The notes under the pieces: model-generated | The model's input: the letters and a program-made list of their open reading frames with translations, nothing else | Database searches by the model: none | What the model was told of the DNA's origin: nothing | DNA from: Bacteroidales bacterium | GTDB lineage: Bacteria; Bacteroidota; Bacteroidia; Bacteroidales; UBA7960 | DNA length: 36,763 nucleotides | Reading direction: 5' to 3' | Assembly: GCA_007118135.1 (NCBI GenBank) | Contig: SKSE01000321.1 | Location: 1 to 36,763, forward strand | Translations under genes and position numbers: made by a program | Part shown: positions 7,346 through 14,924 of the stretch, one piece after another | Layout of the letters: every line of letters begins with the position of its first letter | Position numbering within the stretch: the stretch's first letter is position 1

Positions 7346-8347
7346 TTATTTTCCTGCTGCCTGATTAACAGTAATGGCCACAAGATTTACGATGTCATCA
7401 ACGGAGCAGCCTCTTGAGAGATCGTTGATGGGAGCAGCCATCCCCTGAAGTACAGGGCCCACAGCTTCAGCACCTGCCAGCCGTTGTACCAGTTTGTAGG
7501 CTATATTTCCAACCTCAAGTGTAGGGAATACCAGTACGTTTGCATTTCCGGCAATTTCGCTGCCGGGTGCTTTACTTTTACCAATGGCTTCCACTATGGC
7601 TGCATCAGCCTGCAGTTCGCCGTCTATTTTCAAATCAGGCTGCATTTGAATTGCTAAGTTGGTGGCTTCAATCACTTTGTCACACATCGGATGGCTAGCA
7701 CTTCCTTTAGTTGAAAAGCTGAGCATAGCTACCCTGGGTTCAACACCAACAATAGCTTTGGTAGTTTGGGCAGTCATTATTGCTATTTGAGCAAGCTCTT
7801 CTGCCGTTGGATCGGGATGCACAGCACAATCGGCAAATACAAGGATACCATTTTCTCCCCATTTTTTATCAGGCATAATCATAATAAAGGCACCTGACAC
7901 CACACTGATGCCTGGTAAGGTTTTTACGATCTGAAAAGCCGGCCTGAGCACATTTCCGGTAGCATTGGCCGCACCGGCAACCTCACCGTCTGCATCACCG
8001 TTCTTTATCAGAAGAGTGGCCAGGTAAAGAGGATCTTCAACCAGTTTTAAAGCTTCAGTTTGGGTAAGTCCTTTACTTTTCCTGATTTCAAAAAGTAAAT
8101 CAGCATAATATTTCTTTTTTTTATGATTTGCCGGGTCAATTATGGTGGCCTGTGAAATATGCTTAAGTCCGAATTGCTTTGACAGGTTTTCTATTTCAAC
8201 CTTATCCCCAAGCAAAATAATCCTGGCAATTCCATCTTTGATGATTTCATCAGCAGCTTTTAAAGTTCTTTCTTCTGTACCTTCGGGCAATACAATGCAT
8301 TTATCGTGCTTTTTTGCATTGGCTTTAATTGACGTAAGCAGATCCAT
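7346..8347 (-). CDS. pta: Phosphate acetyltransferase (short form)
   Basis: A 333-residue enzyme that exchanges CoA and phosphate between acetyl-CoA and acetyl phosphate, feeding acetate kinase. It consists only of the PTA/PTB domain, starting MDLLTSIKANAKK, with VLPEGTEERTLKAA, DGEVAGAANATGNVLRPAF and the C-terminal GPVLQGMAAPINDLSRGCS signatures. It lacks the N-terminal CobQ-like/DRTGG regulatory regions of the long enterobacterial form, as usual in Bacteroidota and Firmicutes. It is first in the pta-ackA operon and has a near-perfect Bacteroidota promoter 48 bases ahead of its start. Confidence 0.97.
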   Translation of the reverse strand: MDLLTSIKANAKKHDKCIVLPEGTEERTLKAADEIIKDGIARIILLGDKVEIENLSKQFGLKHISQATIIDPANHKKKKYYADLLFEIRKSKGLTQTEALKLVEDPLYLATLLIKNGDADGEVAGAANATGNVLRPAFQIVKTLPGISVVSGAFIMIMPDKKWGENGILVFADCAVHPDPTAEELAQIAIMTAQTTKAIVGVEPRVAMLSFSTKGSASHPMCDKVIEATNLAIQMQPDLKIDGELQADAAIVEAIGKSKAPGSEIAGNANVLVFPTLEVGNIAYKLVQRLAGAEAVGPVLQGMAAPINDLSRGCSVDDIVNLVAITVNQAAGK

Positions 8348-8394
8348 TTTTGACCAGATTTTGTAGTGAAAATTTATTGAATTTCAAGGGACAA

Positions 8395-8425
8395 CAAAAT
8401 TAGAATTAATTTACGACCCTTCAAA
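8395..8425 (-). promoter_or_regulatory. Bacteroidota sigma-A promoter for pta-ackA
   Basis: On the minus strand, TTTG (8422-8425) is separated by exactly 19 bases from TAATTTTG (8395-8402). This is the textbook TTTG-N19-TAnnTTTG arrangement. Transcription would start near 8388, giving a leader of about 40 bases before the pta ATG at 8347. Confidence 0.85.
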
Positions 8426-8577
8426 GCACGACATATGATTTTTTACACAACATGGCATGTTTTTGTATTATTAAATTGTTAACTCAATAACAGCCCCGGT
8501 TTTTGCTAAAAAAATATGGGCAAAAAGGAGAACCTGCTTTTTAGGTAAACCCTTAAAAATTTCCTTAGAATTTGCGT

Positions 8578-8585
8578 TACCTTTG
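8578..8585 (+). promoter_or_regulatory. -7 box (TACCTTTG) ahead of the DUF4271 gene
   Basis: TACCTTTG matches TAnnTTTG. The -33 region is weak (TTTC at 8560-8563, spacing shorter than ideal). Its place, 16 bases before the ATG at 8602, argues against an upstream TTG start at 8572, which would lie within the promoter. Confidence 0.45.
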
Positions 8586-8601
8586 CAGAAAATCTGAGGC
8601 A

Positions 8602-9798
8602 ATGATTAAAAACCTACGACTGTATATTTTGCCTGCTTTTTTCATCATAACCCAAATGATGTATTTAAATACCTTGTCTGCCGGTGTTTTTTTGACGGTG
8701 CATGAGATAGCTGTTCCTGACTCAACTTATCTGACTGAGTTTTCTGATACTGTTCCTGAACTCCCACCCGACACTATACTTCCTGTGCAAATACAAGATA
8801 CAATTGCGGAGACAGATACCATAATAAGTGAAATTGATTTTCCTGAAACAGATACCTTAACTATAACGATTGAATCAGAGCTTCCCCTGGATATAGATAC
8901 TATCCAGGCTGAAACTCAGCCAATACCTTCACCGACTGTGACTTCTCCACCGGTTCAGCAGGAAAGAACCAGAACTTATCGCACGGTTTTTGATAGAAAT
9001 AAAGCCTACTGGGTTGAATGGGACGCTTCGCTCACTTTCCCCGACAGCCTTGTATTAACAAGGGTTTTCTCTGCACGTGAGAAATACGGTGCTCATTTCC
9101 TTGAACCAACATCTATCCAACCCGAACCGCAATCTATTTCCAAATCTTTATCCAGAGACCTTATAACTTTATTGATCATACTATCCATTTCTCTGATTGG
9201 AATTACGCGATTTTTATTCCCTTTGCGGTTTAAAGAAAATTTAATTGCTGGTTTTTCAGGGAGGCATTTCAATCATCTTGAAAGAGAAGGAGGATTAATG
9301 AATAACTGGGCATCCTTTTTTATGTTACTTAATTTTTTGCTTGTTTTTTCACTCCTTATTTTTCTTAGTCTGGAGAATTGGGGTTACAACCACATTCTGA
9401 ATGATACTCCTTTATTATTAAGTCTGGGTTATATAATTATTGGCATTATATTATTCTATGTGGCCAAATACATAGTTGTATTTTTTATTTCATGGGTTTT
9501 TAAAACCCAAACAGCCAGTGAATCATATTTTCTTAATATTTCTCTTATCAATCAGTCGGCAGGTCTTATTCTGCTTCCGGTTTTGGTAATCAGTATTTAC
9601 AATCCTGATTTAAATCTGATTTTTCCGGCATGGATTATTTATATCCTGTTAAACCTTTTTAAAATCATAAGAGGGGCATATCTGGGTTATAAATCCTTAG
9701 ACTTTTCGGCGTATTATTTAATTTTGTATCTTTGCGCCATTGAATTTGCGCCATTAATTTTAATTGTAAAACTTACAAGGAACGCACTATTGTCTTGA
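8602..9798 (+). CDS. DUF4271 integral membrane protein
   Basis: A 398-residue protein of unknown function from a family largely confined to Bacteroidota. An N-terminal hydrophobic segment (~8-28) is followed by a long Pro/Glu/Asp/Thr-rich stretch (~35-130) with repeated D-T-I type segments. About six transmembrane helices then follow (~187-207, 236-257, 270-300, 315-335, 340-360, 370-393), which form the DUF4271 domain. The ATG at 8602 is preferred over the TTG at 8572 because of the -7 box at 8578. It lies just upstream of hemD, a pairing common in Bacteroidota genomes; whether this means a functional link is not known. Confidence 0.85.
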   Translation: MIKNLRLYILPAFFIITQMMYLNTLSAGVFLTVHEIAVPDSTYLTEFSDTVPELPPDTILPVQIQDTIAETDTIISEIDFPETDTLTITIESELPLDIDTIQAETQPIPSPTVTSPPVQQERTRTYRTVFDRNKAYWVEWDASLTFPDSLVLTRVFSAREKYGAHFLEPTSIQPEPQSISKSLSRDLITLLIILSISLIGITRFLFPLRFKENLIAGFSGRHFNHLEREGGLMNNWASFFMLLNFLLVFSLLIFLSLENWGYNHILNDTPLLLSLGYIIIGIILFYVAKYIVVFFISWVFKTQTASESYFLNISLINQSAGLILLPVLVISIYNPDLNLIFPAWIIYILLNLFKIIRGAYLGYKSLDFSAYYLILYLCAIEFAPLILIVKLTRNALLS

Positions 9799-9878
9799 TT
9801 ATCAGATGATAAAAAAAGAAGAAAACCACGGCTTTCTTTTAAATGAGAACCAAAACAACCAATAGTTTAACCAAAAAT

Positions 9879-9885
9879 AGAGGAG
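9879..9885 (+). promoter_or_regulatory. Shine-Dalgarno site that fixes the TTG start of hemD
   Basis: AGAGGAG stands seven bases before the TTG at 9893. A stop codon (TAG, 9878-9880) lies in frame just upstream and the next in-frame Met is ~80 codons downstream, so TTG is the only reasonable start. A clear Shine-Dalgarno is uncommon in this phylum and may compensate for the weak start codon. Confidence 0.7.
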
Positions 9886-9892
9886 ATCAGCC

Positions 9893-10642
9893 TTGAAAAT
9901 CAAAAATGTTTTAATCTCTCAGCCCCAACCTGAGAATGAAAAATCGCCCTACTCTGATCTTGCAAAGCAGTTTAACCTGAATCTTACATTCAGAAAACTT
10001 ATTAAGATTGAGAGTGTTGACAACAAGGAGTTTCGCAAATTACGGATTAACATTCTGGATTATTCTGCAATCATTTTTACCAGTCGCCATGCTGTAGATC
10101 ATTTTTTCAGCCTGTGTGAAGAGCTGCGGGTAACTATCCCGGAAAGCATGAAATATTTCTGTGTGTCGGAGGCTATAGCTTTATACCTGCAAAAATATGT
10201 CCAATACCGCAAAAGAAAGATCTTCTTCGGCAAAAGCAAGTTTCCTGAGCTTCTGGAGTTGATTAAAAAGCAAAAAAGTGAAAAGTATTTCTTACCCTGC
10301 TCAGTAAATCATAGCAAAGAAATTCCTGACCTTCTCAAGGCAAACAAAATCAATCATGTAATAGCGCCAATCTATAATACGGTTCCCGATGCAGTGGATG
10401 ATGTTGACATAAGTAATTATCAGATGATTGTGTTTTTCAGCCCATTTGGAATTGAGTCTTTGCAAATGAACTTCCCCGATTATAAGCAGGATGAAACAAT
10501 TTTTGCCGCATTCGGGCAAGCTACAATTAGTGCAATTGAAAGTGCCGGATTTGAAGTACAAATAAAAGCACCCACACCTGAAGCGCCATCTATGACTATG
10601 GCCATTGAGCAATACCTGCAAAATCATAAAGCAAAAAAATAA
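9893..10642 (+). CDS. hemD: Uroporphyrinogen-III synthase
   Basis: A 249-residue protein with the HemD fold of two alternating alpha/beta domains. It cyclises hydroxymethylbilane with inversion of ring D in haem, sirohaem and B12 synthesis. Conserved landmarks are weak in this family, but the start MKIKNVLISQPQP, IIFTSRHAVDHFF, MIVFFSPFGIESL and FAAFGQATISAIESAGFEV fit it well. Translation starts at TTG. The closely linked genes are not tetrapyrrole genes; rnpA follows after 15 bases. Gene order with the DUF4271 gene supports the call. Confidence 0.85.
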   Translation: MKIKNVLISQPQPENEKSPYSDLAKQFNLNLTFRKLIKIESVDNKEFRKLRINILDYSAIIFTSRHAVDHFFSLCEELRVTIPESMKYFCVSEAIALYLQKYVQYRKRKIFFGKSKFPELLELIKKQKSEKYFLPCSVNHSKEIPDLLKANKINHVIAPIYNTVPDAVDDVDISNYQMIVFFSPFGIESLQMNFPDYKQDETIFAAFGQATISAIESAGFEVQIKAPTPEAPSMTMAIEQYLQNHKAKK

Positions 10643-10657
10643 CAAGCCTGAAACATC

Positions 10658-11206
10658 ATGGCTGAGCATTCTTCAAAACAAAAATTGCACAGTTTTTCAA
10701 AAGATGAAAGGCTGTGCAATTTTACATTAAAAAAGATTCTTTTCAACCAGGGTGAGCAATTTGGAGAATATCCGTTTCGTGTTTACTGGAAAGTCATAAA
10801 CCCGAACCTGGAAGAGGTTTTTTTCCGCGAAAGTCTGGTTTCATTCCTGGGAGATAAAGAAATCCGGAATGATTTTCTGAAAACCCAGAATCCATCATTT
10901 CCGTTTAAGAAAATTCCGGCTAATGCGGTCTTTAAAAGCCCGGCCAAATGCCTTACAGGTGTTTCGTCAAAAGTGCATAAATCAGCCGTTCAGCGCAACA
11001 AAATAAAAAGACTTATAAAAGAAGGTTATCGCAATAACAAACAAACCTTTTATTCGTTCCTTAATGAGCGAAATTGCTTATGTATAATTGGCTTTATTTA
11101 CACCGCCAAAACCCTAATGCCTTTAAGGGATTTAGAAGCAAAAATCGTTGTATCTTTGCAAAAAATTGTTGAGAAAATATCAGAACAACAAGGCACATGC
11201 GAATAG
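10658..11206 (+). CDS. rnpA: Ribonuclease P protein component (enlarged)
   Basis: A 182-residue protein subunit of RNase P, which helps the catalytic RNA trim the 5' leader of pre-tRNAs. The N-terminal FSKDERL (13-19) and the RNR-type motif [14 protein letters not shown] (112-125) identify it. It is longer than the usual 110-140 residues because ~45 extra residues (~49-95) sit between the first strands and the [12 protein letters not shown] segment. Codons 8-22 contain a perfect 12-bp inverted repeat (10681-10723). It follows hemD by 15 bases and overlaps yidD by 10, so translation of the two is probably coupled. rnpM/rpmH, often next to rnpA in other phyla, is absent here. Confidence 0.87.
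   Translation: MAEHSSKQKLHSFSKDERLCNFTLKKILFNQGEQFGEYPFRVYWKVINPNLEEVFFRESLVSFLGDKEIRNDFLKTQNPSFPFKKIPANAVFKSPAKCLTGVSSKVHKSAVQRNKIKRLIKEGYRNNKQTFYSFLNERNCLCIIGFIYTAKTLMPLRDLEAKIVVSLQKIVEKISEQQGTCE
10681..10723 (+). repeat. Perfect 12-bp inverted repeat in the 5' coding part of rnpA
   Basis: AAAATTGCACAG (10681-10692) is exactly complementary to CTGTGCAATTTT (10712-10723), with a 19-base loop. It lies 23 bases into the rnpA reading frame. In RNA this would be a stable hairpin that could hinder ribosomes or act as a weak attenuator (only four U follow). Function is inferred only. Confidence 0.7.
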
Positions 11207-11448
11207 TTGCAGCCATCTGGAAGAGCATCAAAAAAGCTCTTAAATGGTTCTTTATCATACTTATACGTTTTTACCAGGGAGCAATATCACCCTTTTTCCC
11301 TCCTTCGTGTCGTTATACCCCAACATGTTCGCATTATGGTGTTGAGGCAATAAAAAAGCACGGACCATTTAAAGGTGGGTGGTATACAATTAAAAGAATC
11401 GCAACATGTCATCCATGGGGAGGAAGTGGTTATGACCCGGTGCCTTGA
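11197..11448 (+). CDS. yidD: Membrane protein insertion efficiency factor YidD
   Basis: An 83-residue protein that assists YidC-dependent membrane protein insertion, attached to the inner face of the membrane by an amphipathic helix. It shows the family signature: [25 protein letters not shown], split around CRYTPTC, then [24 protein letters not shown] at the C-terminus. The start overlaps the last 10 bases of rnpA, the usual rnpA-yidD arrangement. yidC itself is not in the window. Confidence 0.95.
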   Translation: MRIVAAIWKSIKKALKWFFIILIRFYQGAISPFFPPSCRYTPTCSHYGVEAIKKHGPFKGGWYTIKRIATCHPWGGSGYDPVP

Positions 11449-11474
11449 CAAAAAATTAAAAACCCCGTTTTATC

Positions 11475-13142
11475 ATGAAAAATATCAGAAATTACTTCAA
11501 AAAACCTCTTGCAATAGCTGGTTTCGTTGCCATAACACTCACAACGGTTTTTTCAACTGCATACGTAAGCAATAATTTTGAGATTGTTAAAAATCTCGAC
11601 ATTTTCAATACCTTATTCCGCGAGCTGGTTATTAATTATGTTGATGAGGTAAACACAGCAGAGCTCATTAAAACAGGGATTGATGAAATGTTGGAATCTC
11701 TTGATCCGTACACCAATTTTATCCCTGAATCACAAATTGAAGATTACCGGTTTATGACCACCGGCCAGTATGGAGGCATTGGAGCCCTTATCATGAGGAG
11801 AGGAAATTATATTTTTATTTCGGAAACCTATGAGGGCTTTCCCGCTGACAAAGCCGGATTGTTACCGGGTGATAAAATTTTAAAAATCAACGACCAGGAT
11901 GCTAAGAACCGAACACAGGAAGAAGTAAGCTCGTTATTAAAAGGGCAACCCGGAACCGAAGTAGTAATGGAAATTGAAAGGAGTGGTCATGATGAAAATC
12001 TTGTTAAAGTTCTTGTGCGCGAAGTGGTTAGGATTGACAATATTCCCTGGTACGGCTTACTTGATGAAAATACAGGCTATATCAAACTTACAAACTTTAC
12101 ACAAAATGCAGGCCGGGAAGTAAGAGATGCTTTTAACAACCTGCGCAATGAGCATGGGATAGAAAACCTGGTTCTCGACCTTCGAGGCAATGGTGGTGGC
12201 TTGCTTAACGAAGCTGTAAATATTACCAATCTTTTTGTGGATAAGAACAAGGTTGTGGTTGAAACCAAGGGAAAAATAAGAGAACGTAATACTACACACC
12301 GTACACTTAACAATCCCATCGATAAAGACATCCCTTTAGTGGTTTTGGTTGACAGAGCCAGTGCATCGGCCTCAGAAATTGTTGCCGGCGCTATCCAGGA
12401 TTTTGACAGAGGTGTAATTATCGGCCAAAGAACCTTTGGTAAAGGACTGGTGCAAAATGTTGTTCCTCTCAGCTATAATACTCAGTTAAAAGTTACAGTT
12501 GCAAAATATTATATACCCAGCGGACGATGCATACAAGCCATTGATTATGCCCAAAGACATGAAGACGGAAGTGTGGCGGAGATACCCGACTCACTTAAGG
12601 TTGCCTTTGAAACGCTTCGAGGACGAACTGTATATGATGGTGGTGGCATTGAGCCTGACATCTTTATCACCCCAATGTCATTGAGTAATATATCAGTCGC
12701 TCTTCTTACCAATTTCCATATTTTTGATTATGCCAATCATTATTATAACAACAATAATGAAATACCACCCGCAGATAAATTTGAAATAACGGATGAGATT
12801 TTCAATGACTTTATGAAATTTCTTGAAGGGAAAGATTATTCCTACACAACTGCGAGTGAGCGTTATATTGAACGTTTAAAAAGAGTAACAAAAGAAGAAA
12901 AATATAACGAATCAATCGGAAAGGAATTGAAAAATATAAAGGCCCTGATTGAAGAAACCAAAAAGGATGATCTAATTACTTTTCGCCCGGAAATTGAAAT
13001 GATGCTGAAAAACGAAATCGTCGGAAGATATTACAAACAAAGGGGCCGGGTTATTTCATCATTAAATGATGACCCCGAAATAAAAGAAGCTCTTCGTGTT
13101 TTTCAATCCCCGGATACTTATCATGCAATATTAAAACCCTAA
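11475..13142 (+). CDS. S41-family carboxyl-terminal processing protease (CtpA/Prc-like)
   Basis: A 555-residue serine protease, expected in the periplasm. A signal anchor (~10-31) is followed by an N-terminal helical region, a PDZ domain (~90-175, GIGALI...FPADKAGLLPGDKIL) and the S41 catalytic core (~185-400). By position Ser298 in DRASASASE, Lys323 in TFGKGLVQ and Gln327 form the catalytic set, with the Ser-Lys distance of 25 seen in Prc and D1 protease. A charged helical C-terminal extension (~420-555) follows. It starts 26 bases after yidD. Substrates are unknown; family members trim C-termini of envelope proteins. Confidence 0.93.
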   Translation: MKNIRNYFKKPLAIAGFVAITLTTVFSTAYVSNNFEIVKNLDIFNTLFRELVINYVDEVNTAELIKTGIDEMLESLDPYTNFIPESQIEDYRFMTTGQYGGIGALIMRRGNYIFISETYEGFPADKAGLLPGDKILKINDQDAKNRTQEEVSSLLKGQPGTEVVMEIERSGHDENLVKVLVREVVRIDNIPWYGLLDENTGYIKLTNFTQNAGREVRDAFNNLRNEHGIENLVLDLRGNGGGLLNEAVNITNLFVDKNKVVVETKGKIRERNTTHRTLNNPIDKDIPLVVLVDRASASASEIVAGAIQDFDRGVIIGQRTFGKGLVQNVVPLSYNTQLKVTVAKYYIPSGRCIQAIDYAQRHEDGSVAEIPDSLKVAFETLRGRTVYDGGGIEPDIFITPMSLSNISVALLTNFHIFDYANHYYNNNNEIPPADKFEITDEIFNDFMKFLEGKDYSYTTASERYIERLKRVTKEEKYNESIGKELKNIKALIEETKKDDLITFRPEIEMMLKNEIVGRYYKQRGRVISSLNDDPEIKEALRVFQSPDTYHAILKP

Positions 13143-13182
13143 AATCAACATAATAACAAAAACTGTCAAAAAAAAACATGTT

Positions 13183-14370
13183 ATGTACGGAAAGATAAAA
13201 GAGCATTTACAAAAACAGCTGCAGGAAATTGACGATGCCGGGCTTTATAAACGTGAAAGAATTATTACCAGTCCGCAGGAAGCAGAGATTGAACTTAATA
13301 CGGGTCAGAATGTGCTTAACTTTTGTGCCAATAACTACCTGGGATTGTCAAACCATCCCAAAGTTATTGAAGGGGCAAACAAAGCTCTTGAAAGTCATGG
13401 ATATGGTTTATCTTCTGTACGCTTTATATGTGGCACACAAGATATTCATAAGCAACTGGAGCAAACCATTGCCGGTTTTTTCGGTACGGAAGACACCATA
13501 CTTTATGCAGCCTGTTTTGATGCCAATGGTGGCGTTTTTGAACCCTTATTCGATGAAAATGACGCCATAATTTCCGATGCACTCAACCATGCATCCATTA
13601 TTGACGGAGTTCGTTTATGCAAGGCTGCCCGTTACAGATTTGCCCACGCCGATATGTACGATCTGGAAAAACAACTGCAGGCTGCCCAGGCACAACGACA
13701 CCGTATTATTGTTACCGATGGCGTTTTCTCCATGGATGGTGATATTGCTAAAATGGACGAAATTTGTCGCCTTGCTGAAAAATATGATGCCCTTGTAATG
13801 ACCGATGAATGCCATTCAGCTGGTTTCATTGGTAAAACCGGACGTGGTGCACCGGAGTATCATAGCGTTCTTGATAAAGTGGATATCATTACAGGTACAC
13901 TGGGTAAAGCCCTGGGAGGCGGACTTGGAGGTTTTACAACAGGCCGTAAAGAAATCATTGACATATTGCGCCAGAGGTCTCGTCCGTATCTTTTCTCAAA
14001 CTCATTGAGCCCCGCAATCATTGGAGCTTCATTAGCTGTTTTTGACCTTATCGGAAAAGACACAACATATCGCGATAAGCTCATGGAAAATACCGCATAT
14101 TTCAAGCAGAAAATATCTGATGCCGGTTTTGACCTGAAGCCCTCCGACTCAGCCATTGTTGCATTGATGCTCTACGATGCAGCTTTGTCGCAAAAGTTTG
14201 CAACACGTATGCTTGAAGAAGGAATTTATGTGATTGGGTTCTACTATCCGGTTGTACCCAAAGAGCAGGCAAGGATAAGGATACAGCTTTCGGCGGCTCA
14301 TGAAAGACATCATCTTGATAAAGCCATTGATGCATTTATAAAAGTTGGGAAAGAACTTAATGTGATATAA
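13183..14370 (+). CDS. kbl: Glycine C-acetyltransferase (2-amino-3-ketobutyrate CoA ligase)
   Basis: A 395-residue PLP-dependent alpha-oxoamine synthase. It cleaves 2-amino-3-oxobutyrate with CoA to glycine and acetyl-CoA in threonine breakdown. Signatures are NFCANNYLGLSNHP, the HASIIDG segment, TDECHSAGFIG (PLP-ring Asp/His) and TGTLGKALGG with the Schiff-base Lys242. Length and the start MYGKIKEHLQKQL are typical of Kbl rather than BioF, HemA or serine palmitoyltransferase, though separation from BioF-like enzymes rests on overall similarity. The partner threonine dehydrogenase is not adjacent. It is the last gene before a strong terminator. Confidence 0.92.
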   Translation: MYGKIKEHLQKQLQEIDDAGLYKRERIITSPQEAEIELNTGQNVLNFCANNYLGLSNHPKVIEGANKALESHGYGLSSVRFICGTQDIHKQLEQTIAGFFGTEDTILYAACFDANGGVFEPLFDENDAIISDALNHASIIDGVRLCKAARYRFAHADMYDLEKQLQAAQAQRHRIIVTDGVFSMDGDIAKMDEICRLAEKYDALVMTDECHSAGFIGKTGRGAPEYHSVLDKVDIITGTLGKALGGGLGGFTTGRKEIIDILRQRSRPYLFSNSLSPAIIGASLAVFDLIGKDTTYRDKLMENTAYFKQKISDAGFDLKPSDSAIVALMLYDAALSQKFATRMLEEGIYVIGFYYPVVPKEQARIRIQLSAAHERHHLDKAIDAFIKVGKELNVI

Positions 14371-14384
14371 TAAGCATATCTTAT

Positions 14385-14424
14385 AAAAAAGGCTCTCGAC
14401 CTAAAAGTCAGAGAGCCTTTTTTA
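14385..14424. terminator. Bidirectional terminator between kbl and the 69-residue protein gene
   Basis: AAAAAAGGCTCTC pairs with GAGAGCCTTTTTT around a 12-13 base loop, giving a GC-rich stem flanked by A and T tracts. It can end both the plus-strand operon and the minus-strand small gene. Confidence 0.88.
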
Positions 14425-14444
14425 TTTGAAATCCGGCATGTATT

Positions 14445-14654
14445 TTAGAGATTTTGTTCGGCACGCACCTTGGCTTTCCACTCCTGGTAGTCGTTTTCAA
14501 ATTTATCTGCTTCATTTACTCTAAGCCAGGTACCATACTTAACATAATCCGGAATATGCCCACCGTTCGACTTTTTCTGCTCTTCCGGAATTCCTAATTC
14601 ATTTAAATACCTTTCGTAAGAAATTTTACTGGGTCTTTCGTCTTTTCTGTTCAT
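14445..14654 (-). CDS. Small conserved-looking protein of unknown function (69 aa)
   Basis: A 69-residue, highly charged, soluble protein with no signal peptide or membrane segment. Features include SYERYLNELGIPEE, the pattern HIPDYVKYGTWLR and an EWKAKVRAEQ tail; the aromatic/proline composition suggests a compact fold. I have a loose memory of similar short Bacteroidota proteins with a KYGTWLR-like motif but no function to assign. It has its own terminator (shared with kbl) and sits 85 bases downstream of tRNA-Arg on the same strand, so it may be read from the same transcript. Base use looks like its neighbours. Confidence 0.7.
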   Translation of the reverse strand: MNRKDERPSKISYERYLNELGIPEEQKKSNGGHIPDYVKYGTWLRVNEADKFENDYQEWKAKVRAEQNL

Positions 14655-14739
14655 GGTTTATATTGTTTAGTATTCGATAGTTTGTGCTCCCGCAATTATG
14701 GGATATAAAAAATTTAAGGGTGTGAAATATATGTTTTAG

Positions 14740-14811
14740 TAGCCTCGACAGGAATCGAACCTGTATCTAAAGTTTAGGAAACTTCTATTCTATCCGTTGA
14801 ACTACGAGGCC
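14740..14811 (-). tRNA. tRNA-Arg (anticodon CCU)
   Basis: The minus strand folds as a full cloverleaf. The acceptor GGCCTCG pairs with CGAGGCT (first pair G-U) and the discriminator base is A. The D stem is GTTC/GAAT; the anticodon stem is GAAGT/ACTTT with loop TTCCTAA, so the anticodon is CCT; the T arm is ACAGG-TTCGATT-CCTGT. CCA is not encoded. It reads the rare AGG codon. A -7 box lies ten bases before its 5' end. Confidence 0.95.
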
Positions 14812-14820
14812 TAATCCGCG

Positions 14821-14828
14821 CAAATATA
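14821..14828 (-). promoter_or_regulatory. -7 box (TATATTTG) of the tRNA-Arg promoter
   Basis: On the minus strand TATATTTG matches TAnnTTTG and ends ten bases before the mature tRNA 5' end, so transcription would start within a few bases of it. No clear -33 element is seen; an A9 tract occupies the spacer. Confidence 0.55.
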
Positions 14829-14924
14829 AAGATTTTTTTTTATCGCTTATTACAGAAAAACACCTAAAAACCTATAATTATACCGATTAGCTAAATATAT
14901 TGCTTAACAGGCAAAATATTTCGC

